A stretch of 64,000 bases of DNA from Caulobacter sp. (GTDB lineage: Bacteria > Pseudomonadota > Alphaproteobacteria > Caulobacterales > Caulobacteraceae). How positions within the stretch are numbered: the stretch's first letter is position 1; every line of letters begins with the position of its first letter. Shown piece after piece: positions 13,948-23,542 of the stretch. The notes under the pieces were generated by a model. That model worked only from the letters and a program-made list of their open reading frames with translations, had not been told where the DNA came from and ran no database searches. A program made the translations under genes and the position numbers. The stretch lies in contig NZ_JAGIBH010000008.1 in assembly GCF_017744445.1 (NCBI RefSeq), positions 124,001 to 188,000 of the forward strand, read 5' to 3'.

Positions 13948-16881
13948 ATGAGCCGCAAGCTGGCCCTGGTCGGGATCCTGGGGTGTGTCGCGACGACGAC
14001 CGCCCATGCGCAGGAGGCCGCACCGCCCGTCACGACGTCCCCTGCTCCCGCTCAGCCGGCGCCCAAGCCGGCTGCCAAGCCCGCCGCCGCGCCGTCGGCG
14101 GCCCAGAAGCCCGTCACGCCCGAAGACCTCGATACCGAGGTCGAAGCCGTCACCATCACCGCCAGCGGCAAGCCCTATGGCGCGGTGCTGGGCGACATCC
14201 CGCCGGAAGAGACCTTCAGCGCCGCCGACGTGCGCTCGTTCGGCGTCTCGTCGATGGAAGACCTGCTGACCGAGCTGGCGCCCCAGACCACCAGCGGCCT
14301 GGGCGGCGATCCCGTCACGCTGCTGAACGGCCGCCGCATCTCGGGCCAGGGCGAGATCCGCGACATCCCGACCGAAGCCATCCAGCGCGTCGAGATCCTG
14401 CCCGAGGAAGTGGCCCTCAAATACGGCTACTCGGCCGACCAGAAGGTCGTGAACATCGTCCTGCGCCAGCGCTTCCGCGCCAGTACGATCGACGCCACGG
14501 TCGGCGGCTCGGCCAAGGGCGGCCAAATCACCGAACAGGCCAACTGGAGCCAGCTGCGCCTGAACCGCCAGGGCCGCACCAACCTATCGATCAAGCTGCA
14601 GAACGCCGACCATCTGCTGGAAAGCGACCGCGACCTGATCAGCCGCACCAACAGCGGTCTCTACGACTATGTCGGCAATATCGGTCCCGCCTCGGGCAGC
14701 AACCTGAACGCCCTGAGCGGCCTGGCCGGCACGCCGGTGACGGTCGCGGGCGTACCCAGCGGCCTGGGATCGGGCGCGCCCAACCTGGCGAGCTTCCTGC
14801 CGACGGCCAACAAGGCCAATGTCTCCGACATCACCGACGACCGCACCCTGTTGCCGCGCAACACCCAGGTGTCGATCAACAGCGTCACCAACCGCTACAT
14901 CCTGGACAATGTCTCGGCGACCTTGAACCTGGGCCTGACCGGATCGCAGAGCGACTCCCTGCTGGGCCCGGCGCGAGCGCGGCTGCTGATCCCGGGGGCC
15001 AATCCCTATTCGCCGTTCGGGCAGGACGTCGCGCTCTACCGCTATCTGGGCGATCAGGCGGCGCTGGGTCAAACGTCGAAGAACCTGGCGGGACACGCGG
15101 GCTTCACCCTGAACCGCGACACCGAGACCTTGCGCCTGTCGCTGACCGGCAACTACGACCATTCTATCAACAAGACCGAGACGGACCGCAGCGTTGACCT
15201 GACGGACACCCAGGCTCGCCTGACCGCCCTGGACCCGACCTTCAATCCGTTCAGGCCGCTGCCGGGCCAGCGGGTCAACAGCGACCGGGCCAAGTCGACC
15301 ACCGACAGCGCCGACCTGCAGTTCGTCGCCAACCGCGCCCTGGCCAAGCTGCCGGCCGGCGACCTGTCCTCGACCCTGAAGCTGGGCGTCAGCGGCTCGC
15401 GCCTGGTGGCGCACTCGATCCGCGCGGGCGTCGAGAGCGACAGCACCCAGTCGCGCGGCGACGCCAGCGCCCAGGTCAGCTTCGACCTGCCTTTGGCCAG
15501 CCGCCGCAAGGGCGTGCTGGCGCAGATCGGCGACCTGTCGACCAACCTGAACCTGGCCGTGCGCCAGGTGGCCGACTACGGTAGCCTGACCACGATCGGC
15601 GGCGGCCTGAACTGGTCGCCGGTCAAGCCGGTCAGCTTCATCGTCTCGGCCAACCGCCAGGAAAACGCCCCCAGCATCAGCCAGCTGGGCAATCCGCTGA
15701 TCACCACGCCCAACAGCCAGGTCTTCGACTATGTGCGCGGGACCAGCGTCGACGTCACCCGGATCAGCGGCGGCAATCCCGACCTGAAGGGCGAGACCCG
15801 CAACGTCCTGCGCTTCGGCGCCAGCTACAAGCCCGAGAAGATTCAGGGCCTGTCGCTGACGGCCAACTACACCCGCTCGCGCATCGACAATCCGGTGGCC
15901 GGCTTCCCGGCCGCCACGGCGGCGGTCGAGGCCGCCTTCCCCGACCGCTTCACCCGCGACGCCGATGGCAACCTGACCCGCATCGACACCCGGCCAGTGA
16001 ACTTCCAGAAGCGCGAGAGCGAGCAGATCCGCTGGGGCTTCAACTTCTCGCGCCAGATCGGCAAGGCGCCGCCGCCCCCTCCGGGCGGCTGGCGCGGTCG
16101 CCAGGGCCAAGGCGGCGCGCAACCGCCCGGCGCCGAGCTTCTGCAACGCACGCCTCGCCAAGGCGGCGAAAATGCCGAAGCCCCGCGCGCGCCTCAGCCT
16201 GACACGCCCTCCGATCCCAACGCCCAGCAACAACAGGCCAACCAGACCCAGCCGACTGGCGAAGAGCCCCCGCGCCCCAACTTCGGCGGCGAAGGTGGCG
16301 GCCAGGGCGGCCCTCGCTTCGGCGGCGGCGGTGGCGGCGGCGGCCGTGGGTTCGGCGGCGGCGGTCGGGGCGGCGGTGGCGGCAATCCGCGCGCCACACG
16401 CCTGCAACTGGCCCTCTTCCACACCGTCCACCTGAAGGAGACGGTGACCATCGCCGACGGCGTGCCGGTGCTGGACCTGCTGAACGGCGACGTCATCGGC
16501 TCCAGCGGCGGCCAGGCTCGCAACGAGATCGAGGCCCAGGCGGGCATCACCCGCTATGGCCTGGGCGCGCGGATGACCGCCAACTGGAAGAGCGGCACCC
16601 ACGTCAACGCCAGCGCCGGCGGCGCCAGTACGGACTTGGACTTCTCCAGCCTGGCCACGATCAATCTGCGCCTGTTCGCCGACCTGGGCGTGCGCCGCGA
16701 GCTGGTCCAGAAACATCCGCTGCTGCGCGGCACCCGCCTGACCCTGTCGGTCAACAACCTGTTCGACCAGCAGCAGACGGTGCGCGACGCGACGGGCGTG
16801 ACGCCGCTGACGTATCAACAGGATTATCTGGATCCGCGGGGTCGGGTGATCCAGTTCAACGTGCGGAAGCTGTTGTTCTAA
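13948..16881 (+). CDS. TonB-dependent receptor with a large Gly/Pro/Gln-rich insertion
   Basis: A 977-residue outer-membrane receptor. Signal peptide MSRKLALVGILGCVATTTAHAQ, Pro/Ala linker, plug domain (about 85-180, with DVRSFGVSSMEDLLTELAPQ and PVTLLNGRRISGQGEIRDIP), then a barrel ending LDPRGRVIQFNVRKLLF with terminal Phe. Residues about 705-818 (bases 16062-16400) are a low-complexity insertion of PPPPPGG, QQQQ and poly-Gly runs, probably a long surface or periplasmic loop. It lies between the GH15 gene and otsBA, so it may import a glucan or trehalose-type sugar; that link is positional only. GGAG lies 10 bases before ATG 13948. Confidence 0.9.
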   Translation: MSRKLALVGILGCVATTTAHAQEAAPPVTTSPAPAQPAPKPAAKPAAAPSAAQKPVTPEDLDTEVEAVTITASGKPYGAVLGDIPPEETFSAADVRSFGVSSMEDLLTELAPQTTSGLGGDPVTLLNGRRISGQGEIRDIPTEAIQRVEILPEEVALKYGYSADQKVVNIVLRQRFRASTIDATVGGSAKGGQITEQANWSQLRLNRQGRTNLSIKLQNADHLLESDRDLISRTNSGLYDYVGNIGPASGSNLNALSGLAGTPVTVAGVPSGLGSGAPNLASFLPTANKANVSDITDDRTLLPRNTQVSINSVTNRYILDNVSATLNLGLTGSQSDSLLGPARARLLIPGANPYSPFGQDVALYRYLGDQAALGQTSKNLAGHAGFTLNRDTETLRLSLTGNYDHSINKTETDRSVDLTDTQARLTALDPTFNPFRPLPGQRVNSDRAKSTTDSADLQFVANRALAKLPAGDLSSTLKLGVSGSRLVAHSIRAGVESDSTQSRGDASAQVSFDLPLASRRKGVLAQIGDLSTNLNLAVRQVADYGSLTTIGGGLNWSPVKPVSFIVSANRQENAPSISQLGNPLITTPNSQVFDYVRGTSVDVTRISGGNPDLKGETRNVLRFGASYKPEKIQGLSLTANYTRSRIDNPVAGFPAATAAVEAAFPDRFTRDADGNLTRIDTRPVNFQKRESEQIRWGFNFSRQIGKAPPPPPGGWRGRQGQGGAQPPGAELLQRTPRQGGENAEAPRAPQPDTPSDPNAQQQQANQTQPTGEEPPRPNFGGEGGGQGGPRFGGGGGGGGRGFGGGGRGGGGGNPRATRLQLALFHTVHLKETVTIADGVPVLDLLNGDVIGSSGGQARNEIEAQAGITRYGLGARMTANWKSGTHVNASAGGASTDLDFSSLATINLRLFADLGVRRELVQKHPLLRGTRLTLSVNNLFDQQQTVRDATGVTPLTYQQDYLDPRGRVIQFNVRKLLF

Positions 16882-16890
16882 CGCCGAAAA

Positions 16891-17027
16891 GCGCCCCCTC
16901 CGTCACGCTGCGTATCCGCAGCGCGCCACCTCCCCCGCAAGCGGGGCAGGAGAAGAGCCGCTTCCTCCTCACCCGTGAAACGGGGGAGGTGGCGCGGCGC
17001 CGATAGGCGACGTGACGGAGGGGGCGC
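16891..17027. repeat. Composite intergenic inverted repeat (GCGCCCCCTCCGTCACG type)
   Basis: Outer arms GCGCCCCCTCCGTCACG (16891-16907) and its exact complement (17011-17027). Inner arms CGCGCCACCTCCCCCG (from 16919) pair with CGGGGGAGGTGGCGCG (to about 16997). The whole could form a long cruciform or RNA hairpin between the TonB receptor and otsB. Confidence 0.9.
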
Positions 17028-17148
17028 AAAGTCTGCTCATCACGCAGGCACATGCGCAAAAACCCGTGAGCTTCAGTTTATCGCGGGATCGAACCGGGCC
17101 GTCCGACGTTCTTGGCGCATGTTGCTTATTGATGAGGGGGTTCTCGCC

Positions 17149-17924
17149 ATGACCGCGGCTCACACGGTCTCGCGCCTGGAATCTGTCGATCTCCCGCCCC
17201 CGCCTGTCGACCTGCCGCGCCGTACGGCGCTGTTCCTCGACCTCGACGGCACGCTCGCGCCGATCATGCCCCGTCCCGACGATGTCGGCCCGGACCCGCG
17301 CCGCGCGCGGGTTCTTGCGCGCCTGCGGCAGGCGTTCGAGGATCGCGTCGCCGTGGTCAGCGGCCGCGATCTGCCGAACCTGGACTACATCCTGGCCGGC
17401 GAGATGAAGGCGATCGGCGCCGTCCACGGCCTGGTGCGCCGCACCGCCGACGGCGCGGTCATCGCCCGCGAACCGCATCCCGGCCTGGCGGACGCCCGCC
17501 GCATCCTGGTCGAGCTGGCCCACTGCGAACGCGGCCTGCTGTTCGAGGACAAGGGCCTGTCTGTCGCCCTGCACTACCGCAACGCCCCCGCCTGCGCCGA
17601 AGCGGTGATCGAGGCCGGCGAGCGCCTGTCGCAAGCCACCGGCCTTGTTTTGCAACTGGGCGATATGGTCGTCGAGCTGCGCACCCCCGGCGCCGACAAG
17701 GGCGCGGCGGTGACGGCCTTCCTGCGGGAAGCCCCCTTCCTGGGGTCCATGCCGGTGTTCATCGGCGACGACCTGACCGACGAGGACGGCTTCGCCGCCG
17801 CCAATCGCCTGGGCGGCTTCGGGATCCTGGTCGGCCACCGTCGCCCGACCGAGGCGCGCTACTGCCTCGAGGACACGGACGCCGTCTTCAAATGGCTGGA
17901 GGGCCTTAGCGCCCCGGTGCACGC

Positions 17925-17928
<4 letters not shown>
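17149..17928 (+). CDS. otsB: Trehalose-6-phosphate phosphatase
   Basis: A 259-residue HAD-family phosphatase that removes phosphate from trehalose-6-phosphate. The catalytic motif FLDLDGTLAPI (nucleophile Asp near residue 30) and the C-terminal GDDLTDEDGF metal-binding motif are intact, with the OtsB cap between. I choose ATG 17149 because of the GAGGGGG site upstream. The stop overlaps the otsA start by four bases (ATGA). Confidence 0.95.
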
Positions 17929-19412
<1,484 letters not shown>

Positions 19413-19420
19413 GCTATCAC

Positions 19421-19542
19421 CGTTTCCCCGGCGAAAGCCGGGGTCCAGATGCAAGAGCGCCCGCGTTCCGGACAGGATCGCGGGCGTTTCTGCATGCACC
19501 ACCCAGCTCTACGATCTGGGTCCCGGCTTTCGCCGGGAAAAC
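19421..19542. repeat. Intergenic inverted repeat (CCCCGGCGAAAGCCGGGG type)
   Basis: Left arm 19421-19450 and right arm 19513-19542 pair almost perfectly (CGTTTCCCCGGCGAAAGCCG with its complement). The inner part has a second dyad (GCGCCCGCG and CGCGGGCG). It sits between the converging ends of otsA and the BlaI-like gene and could end transcription from both sides. The core is the same as in the element at 46745-46860. Confidence 0.9.
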
Positions 19543-19551
19543 GGGTCTGAG

Positions 19552-19917
19552 TTACTTCTCGCCCATCTGATCGATCAGCTTCTTCAGCTTCTCCACCTCA
19601 TCCGCGCGCAGCGGGCGGTGCTGGGCGAAGTGGCTGATCAGCGGGGCCAGTTGGCCGTCGAACAGACGATCCAGCAGACCCTGGCTTTCCGAATGGACAT
19701 AGGCGCTGCGGTCGACCAGCGGGCGATAGCCGTGCTTGCCCTCGGCGCGCTCGGACTTGATCGCCTTCTTCTTCAGCAGGCGATTGATCAGCGTCTTGAC
19801 GGTGGCCTCGCCCCATTGCTGGGAGGCGCCAACCTCGGCGACCAGCTCGTCGGCCGACAGCGGCTGACGGCGCCAGAGCGCTTCCATGACGTGGGCTTCG
19901 GCGGCGGTGATGTGCAT
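19552..19917 (-). CDS. BlaI/MecI/CopY-family repressor
   Basis: A 121-residue winged-helix regulator: MHITAAEAHVMEALWRRQPLS, then GEATVKTLINRLLKKKAIK (recognition helix) and KHGYRPLVDRSAYV (wing), with a helical dimerisation C-terminus. These repressors control beta-lactamase or metal-efflux genes and are usually inactivated by a BlaR1 sensor-protease; none is in the window. I choose ATG 19917 because the preceding codons lie in the promoter and operator region. Confidence 0.88.
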   Translation of the reverse strand: MHITAAEAHVMEALWRRQPLSADELVAEVGASQQWGEATVKTLINRLLKKKAIKSERAEGKHGYRPLVDRSAYVHSESQGLLDRLFDGQLAPLISHFAQHRPLRADEVEKLKKLIDQMGEK

Positions 19918-19920
19918 GAC

Positions 19921-19972
19921 GTACACCCGTAATTCAACGCGTGACGCTATACCCGCTATTACGTGTGTCAAG
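19921..19972 (-). promoter_or_regulatory. Promoter and dyad upstream of the BlaI-like gene
   Basis: On the minus strand, TTGACA (19967-19972) is a consensus -35. Two related elements face each other: ACACGTAAT on the minus strand (within 19958-19970) and ATTACGGGTGT (within 19921-19933), 35 bases apart. They are candidate autoregulatory sites. Confidence 0.45.
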
Positions 19973-19975
19973 CCG

Positions 19976-20869
19976 CTAGGCGGCTCTCGCCGCGGCGATC
20001 AGGCCCGCGGGCGCATAATCCTCGAGAACAGGGGCCAGACTCAGCTCCACCGAGCGCTCGCCGCCGTTCTTCACCAGCAAGGTCGCCAGCGTCACGGCCG
20101 GCGCGTTGGTGCGCAGGACCGACTCGATCTGCGCCGACAGGGCGTGACGCTCGGCCGGGCGCACCACGTCGGTCAGGCGATAGTCGATCAACTCCTCGAC
20201 CTTGAAGCCGGTCATGGCCGCGAAGCGCTCGTCCAGCTCGGCGAAGGCCCCGCGCACGTTCAGCCGGGCCGCGCCCAGGTCATGCAGGTTCGAGGTCGCG
20301 GTGCGGAACGCCTCGGCCGCCTCGAACCGTCGGCGCAGGTCGCGCTCCTCGCTGCGATTGAGCAGCAACAGGGCCGCGCCGCCCGGATACGGAAAGGCCC
20401 GCATGCTGCAACGGCGCGCGCCGTCGGGCGAGGCGTTGGCCTCGAACTCCACGACCTCGCCAGCTTTCAAAGCCCGTAGCAGCTGTTCGCCGATCAGGGC
20501 CTGGCACGGCGCGGGGAAGAGGTCGGCGCAACTCAGTCCCGCCAGCTGCCCGGCGCCCAGGCCCGCCAACGCCTCGAACGGGTGGTTCACGGCCGCGACC
20601 CGCAGGTGCTCGTCGAAGGCCACGAAGGCCTCGCTCATCGCGCCCAGCACGGCGGCCAGCGCCGTCTCGGACCGCTCGCGCGCCTCGCGACCGCCGCCGC
20701 CGTCATCGGTGAGGCCGAAGAACAGGCCCGCCGACACCACCGCCACGCGCGGCCGGCCATGGTGGGTGACGATCACCGGCGCCTCCAGGGCCCGGTCCTG
20801 CCAGTGTCCGAAGTTGCGGCTTATCTCGCCGGCCGTCACCGACAGCGGCTCGGAATTCAAGGACTTCAT
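19976..20869 (-). CDS. Phd/YefM antitoxin-like domain fused to two PAS domains
   Basis: A 297-residue cytosolic protein. Residues 1-53 (LSVTAGEISRNFGHWQDRAL, then VIVTHHGRPRVAVVSAGLF) have the Phd/YefM antitoxin fold pattern, a DNA-binding dimer domain. Residues about 68-175 and 186-295 are PAS domains (LGAMSEAFVAFDEHLRVAAVNHPFEA; then a second with MTGFKVEELIDYRLTDVV). There is no kinase, cyclase or other output domain, so the antitoxin-type domain is the likely output and PAS the sensor. No toxin gene is adjacent. I choose ATG 20869 because GGGAGG precedes it. Divergent from tadE. Confidence 0.8.
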   Translation of the reverse strand: MKSLNSEPLSVTAGEISRNFGHWQDRALEAPVIVTHHGRPRVAVVSAGLFFGLTDDGGGGREARERSETALAAVLGAMSEAFVAFDEHLRVAAVNHPFEALAGLGAGQLAGLSCADLFPAPCQALIGEQLLRALKAGEVVEFEANASPDGARRCSMRAFPYPGGAALLLLNRSEERDLRRRFEAAEAFRTATSNLHDLGAARLNVRGAFAELDERFAAMTGFKVEELIDYRLTDVVRPAERHALSAQIESVLRTNAPAVTLATLLVKNGGERSVELSLAPVLEDYAPAGLIAAARAA

Positions 20870-21106
20870 CGCGACCTCCCGGCTTTCCGCAAAATACGCA
20901 AAACGCCTAATCGCTCGCCTTAAGGACGTTTCCCCAAACTCGGACGAGATCACGCTATCGTTGCACTGCGCATGCCACAACACCCGTTGCGCGCAGAGCC
21001 TGTGCGGCAGGGTGTCGCACTTATTGCGGAAAATCCGACGTTCACTCGCCTTACCAATTCCAAGGCGTGCATTCGCACACTCCTCTTCCTAGGGAGGAGA
21101 CGTCAC

Positions 21107-21532
21107 ATGAAAGGACGTACGAAAAACAAAACGGTTCGCGGGCCCGAAAGTGGCGCGGTCGCCGTCGAATTCGCCATCACCGGCCCGCTGTTCCTGGTCC
21201 TGCTGGTCGGGATCCTGGTCTGGGGCCAGTACTTCTGGATCTCGCACACGGTGCAGCAGCTGGCCAACGACTCGGCCCGCGCGGCCCTGGCGGGCCTCAA
21301 TACCGCCGAGCGCGAACAGCTGGCCCGCGCCACCCTGGCCGCCGAGGTCGCCGACTATCCCAGCCTGCGCGCCGAAGCCGCCGCCGTGGTGGTCGAGAAC
21401 CAGCCCGACCGGCTGACGGTGTCGATCCGCTACGACACGGCCCACGACGCCTTCCGGGCCTTCGACGGCCTGGTCCCCTCGCCGCCCAAGACCGTGCTGC
21501 GCCAGGCCTCGGTCCGTCTGGGAGGGTATTGA
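21107..21532 (+). CDS. TadE-like pilus assembly protein
   Basis: A 141-residue pseudopilin-like protein with the TadE signature ESGAVAVEFAITGPLFLVLLVGILVWG (one N-terminal membrane helix, about residues 15-45) followed by a small extracytoplasmic domain. GGGAGGAG lies before ATG 21107. It forms an operon with the TadG-like gene two bases downstream. TadE proteins act in Flp/Tad pilus assembly; the rest of a tad cluster is not in this window, so these could serve a separate secretion or adhesion function. Confidence 0.85.
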   Translation: MKGRTKNKTVRGPESGAVAVEFAITGPLFLVLLVGILVWGQYFWISHTVQQLANDSARAALAGLNTAEREQLARATLAAEVADYPSLRAEAAAVVVENQPDRLTVSIRYDTAHDAFRAFDGLVPSPPKTVLRQASVRLGGY

Positions 21533-21533
21533 G

Positions 21534-23183
21534 ATGGCCCGCCGCGATTTTGCCCGTAACGAGAATGGCGGCATCGCGCTGATCAGCGCGGTCGCCATGT
21601 CCGCCCTGCTGGGGACCACCGCCCTGGCCGTCGACCTGGGCTCGGTGTTCCTGCAGACCCGTCGCCTGCAGGGCACGGCGGACCTGGCCGCGCTGGCCGC
21701 CGCCCGCGACCTGGACAACGCCCAGGCCGCCGCCCTGGCCACGGCCCGCGCCAACGGCTGGGACGGTCCGCTGAGCGTGACGGTCGAGAAGGGTCGCTAC
21801 GCCGCCGACCAGGCCGTCCAGTCGCGCTTTCAGTCCGGCGCCGCCGATCCCGACGCCGTGCGCGTGCGGATCGAGAGTCAGACGCCCCTGCACTTCGGCA
21901 AGGCCCTGACCGGCAAGGACGGCGTCTCGATCGCCCGCCAGGCCACCGCCGCCCGCGCCGACCTAGCCAGCTTCTCGATCGGCACGCGTCTGGCGGCCCT
22001 GGACGGCGGTCTGGCCAACGCCCTGCTGAGCGGCCTGACGGGCTCGAGCGTCAGCCTGTCGGTGATGGACTACGACGCCCTGGCCGACGCCGATGTCGAC
22101 CTCTTCGACTACATGGACGCCCTGAAGACCGAGCTGAACCTGACCGCCGCCACCTATGACGAGGTGCTGGACGCCAAGCTGACCACCGGCAGGGCCCTGA
22201 AGGCCCTGTCGCGCGCCCTAGCCGACAAGGGCCAGACGCGGGCCTCGCAAGCCGCCCGCACCCTGGCCAGCGCCGCCGGCGATCGCACGCCCGCGCAGAT
22301 GACCCGCCTGTTCGACCCTGGCCCCTATGGCGCGCAAGGCCGGGTGCTGGGCGGCAGTGGGGCCAAGGTGCAGCTGGACGCTCTGAACCTGTCCAAGGCG
22401 GTGCTGGAACTGTCGAACGGCGCCCGCCAGGTCCAGCTGGACCTGGGCGCGGCCGTCCCCGGCGTCGCCAATCTCACGGCCTGGCTGGCGATTGGCGAGC
22501 CCCCGAACAACGCCCCCTGGATGGCCATCACGTCCAGCCGCGACGTCATCGTCCGCACCGCCCAGACCCGCCTCTATCTGGAAGCCAAGGTCGGCGGCTC
22601 GGGCCTGCTAGCCCCCGCCCAGGTCAAGCTGCCGATCCTGGTGGAAGCCGCCTCGGGCGCGGCCCGGCTCAAGTCGATGTCCTGCGCCACCGACGAGGCG
22701 GCCCTGGAGGTCGCCCCCGGCCTGGGCTCGCTGATGATCGGCGAGGTCGACACCGCCAAGCTGGACGACTTCAAGACCCCGCTGACGCCCGCGCCGGCGA
22801 CGATCGCCAAGGCCCCGCTGTTCACGGTGACCGGCAAGGCTTCGGCATCCCTGGGCGGCCAGGCCTGGCAAACGGTGCGCTTCCGCCAGGACGAGGTGCG
22901 CGGCCGCGTGGTCAAGACCGTCTCGACCAGGGACCTGGCCCAGGCGACGGTCTCGACCCTGCTGGGCGAACTGGCGCTGGACGCCACCGTTCCCGCCCTG
23001 GGGCTGAACCTGGGCCTCGGCGAGAGCGCCCTGACGGGCGCCGTCGCTTCCCTGCTCACCCCGCTAGCCCGGCCGCTGGACGACGTCCTGAACAGCCTGA
23101 CCGGCCTGGTTGGCGTGCGCCTGGGCCAAGCCGATGTCCGCATGAACGGCCTGCGCTGCCGCGACGCCGCCCTGGTCGCCTGA
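21534..23183 (+). CDS. TadG-like protein
   Basis: A 549-residue protein starting RDFARNENGGIALISAVAMSALLGTTALAVDLGSVFLQTRRLQGTADL, the N-terminal membrane-helix signature of TadG-family (DUF2134-like) pilus-assembly proteins, followed by a large Ala/Leu-rich extracytoplasmic region. No von Willebrand A domain with a clear metal site is evident. Co-transcribed with the TadE-like gene (one-base gap). Confidence 0.82.
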   Translation: MARRDFARNENGGIALISAVAMSALLGTTALAVDLGSVFLQTRRLQGTADLAALAAARDLDNAQAAALATARANGWDGPLSVTVEKGRYAADQAVQSRFQSGAADPDAVRVRIESQTPLHFGKALTGKDGVSIARQATAARADLASFSIGTRLAALDGGLANALLSGLTGSSVSLSVMDYDALADADVDLFDYMDALKTELNLTAATYDEVLDAKLTTGRALKALSRALADKGQTRASQAARTLASAAGDRTPAQMTRLFDPGPYGAQGRVLGGSGAKVQLDALNLSKAVLELSNGARQVQLDLGAAVPGVANLTAWLAIGEPPNNAPWMAITSSRDVIVRTAQTRLYLEAKVGGSGLLAPAQVKLPILVEAASGAARLKSMSCATDEAALEVAPGLGSLMIGEVDTAKLDDFKTPLTPAPATIAKAPLFTVTGKASASLGGQAWQTVRFRQDEVRGRVVKTVSTRDLAQATVSTLLGELALDATVPALGLNLGLGESALTGAVASLLTPLARPLDDVLNSLTGLVGVRLGQADVRMNGLRCRDAALVA

Positions 23184-23212
23184 ACCCCTACTCTAGAAAG
23201 GAGTCTCTCCCG

Positions 23213-23542
23213 ATGCCCCTCGCCTACCACCAGCTGCGCCTCAACCAAGCTCCGCCGTCCGAGTTCAGCCTGCTGGGCTCGACCTTCGAGCCGCCGAACA
23301 TCCGCGCCCGGCTGCACGCCATCTGCGCGCTCTATGCCTACACCCCCGTACAGGAGCGGCGGCAGGAACTGCTGGATGGGCTGGAGGCCCTGACCCTGGA
23401 GGTCGCGCACCTGATGGCGCTGGACCTTTTGGAAAACGGCTGGCGGCCCGACGCGGCTAGCTCATCGCTTTCCAGGTCATCGCCCGCGCCATCGCGCTCA
23501 GCAGCGTTTCCGGCTCGATCGGTTTCGGGACCGCCCCGCTGA
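23213..23542 (+). CDS. Small hypothetical protein after tadG
   Basis: A 109-residue reading frame with AAGGAG before ATG 23213, 29 bases after tadG. The first ~80 residues (MPLAYHQLRLNQAPPSEFSL to HLMALDLLENGWRPD) look like a real, mostly helical protein. The last ~28 residues overlap the end of the opposite-strand histidine kinase gene by 86 bases and are low-complexity Ser/Pro/Arg, so the functional part probably ends near 23457. Function unknown; position suggests a link to the tadE/tadG unit. Confidence 0.6.
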   Translation: MPLAYHQLRLNQAPPSEFSLLGSTFEPPNIRARLHAICALYAYTPVQERRQELLDGLEALTLEVAHLMALDLLENGWRPDAASSSLSRSSPAPSRSAAFPARSVSGPPR

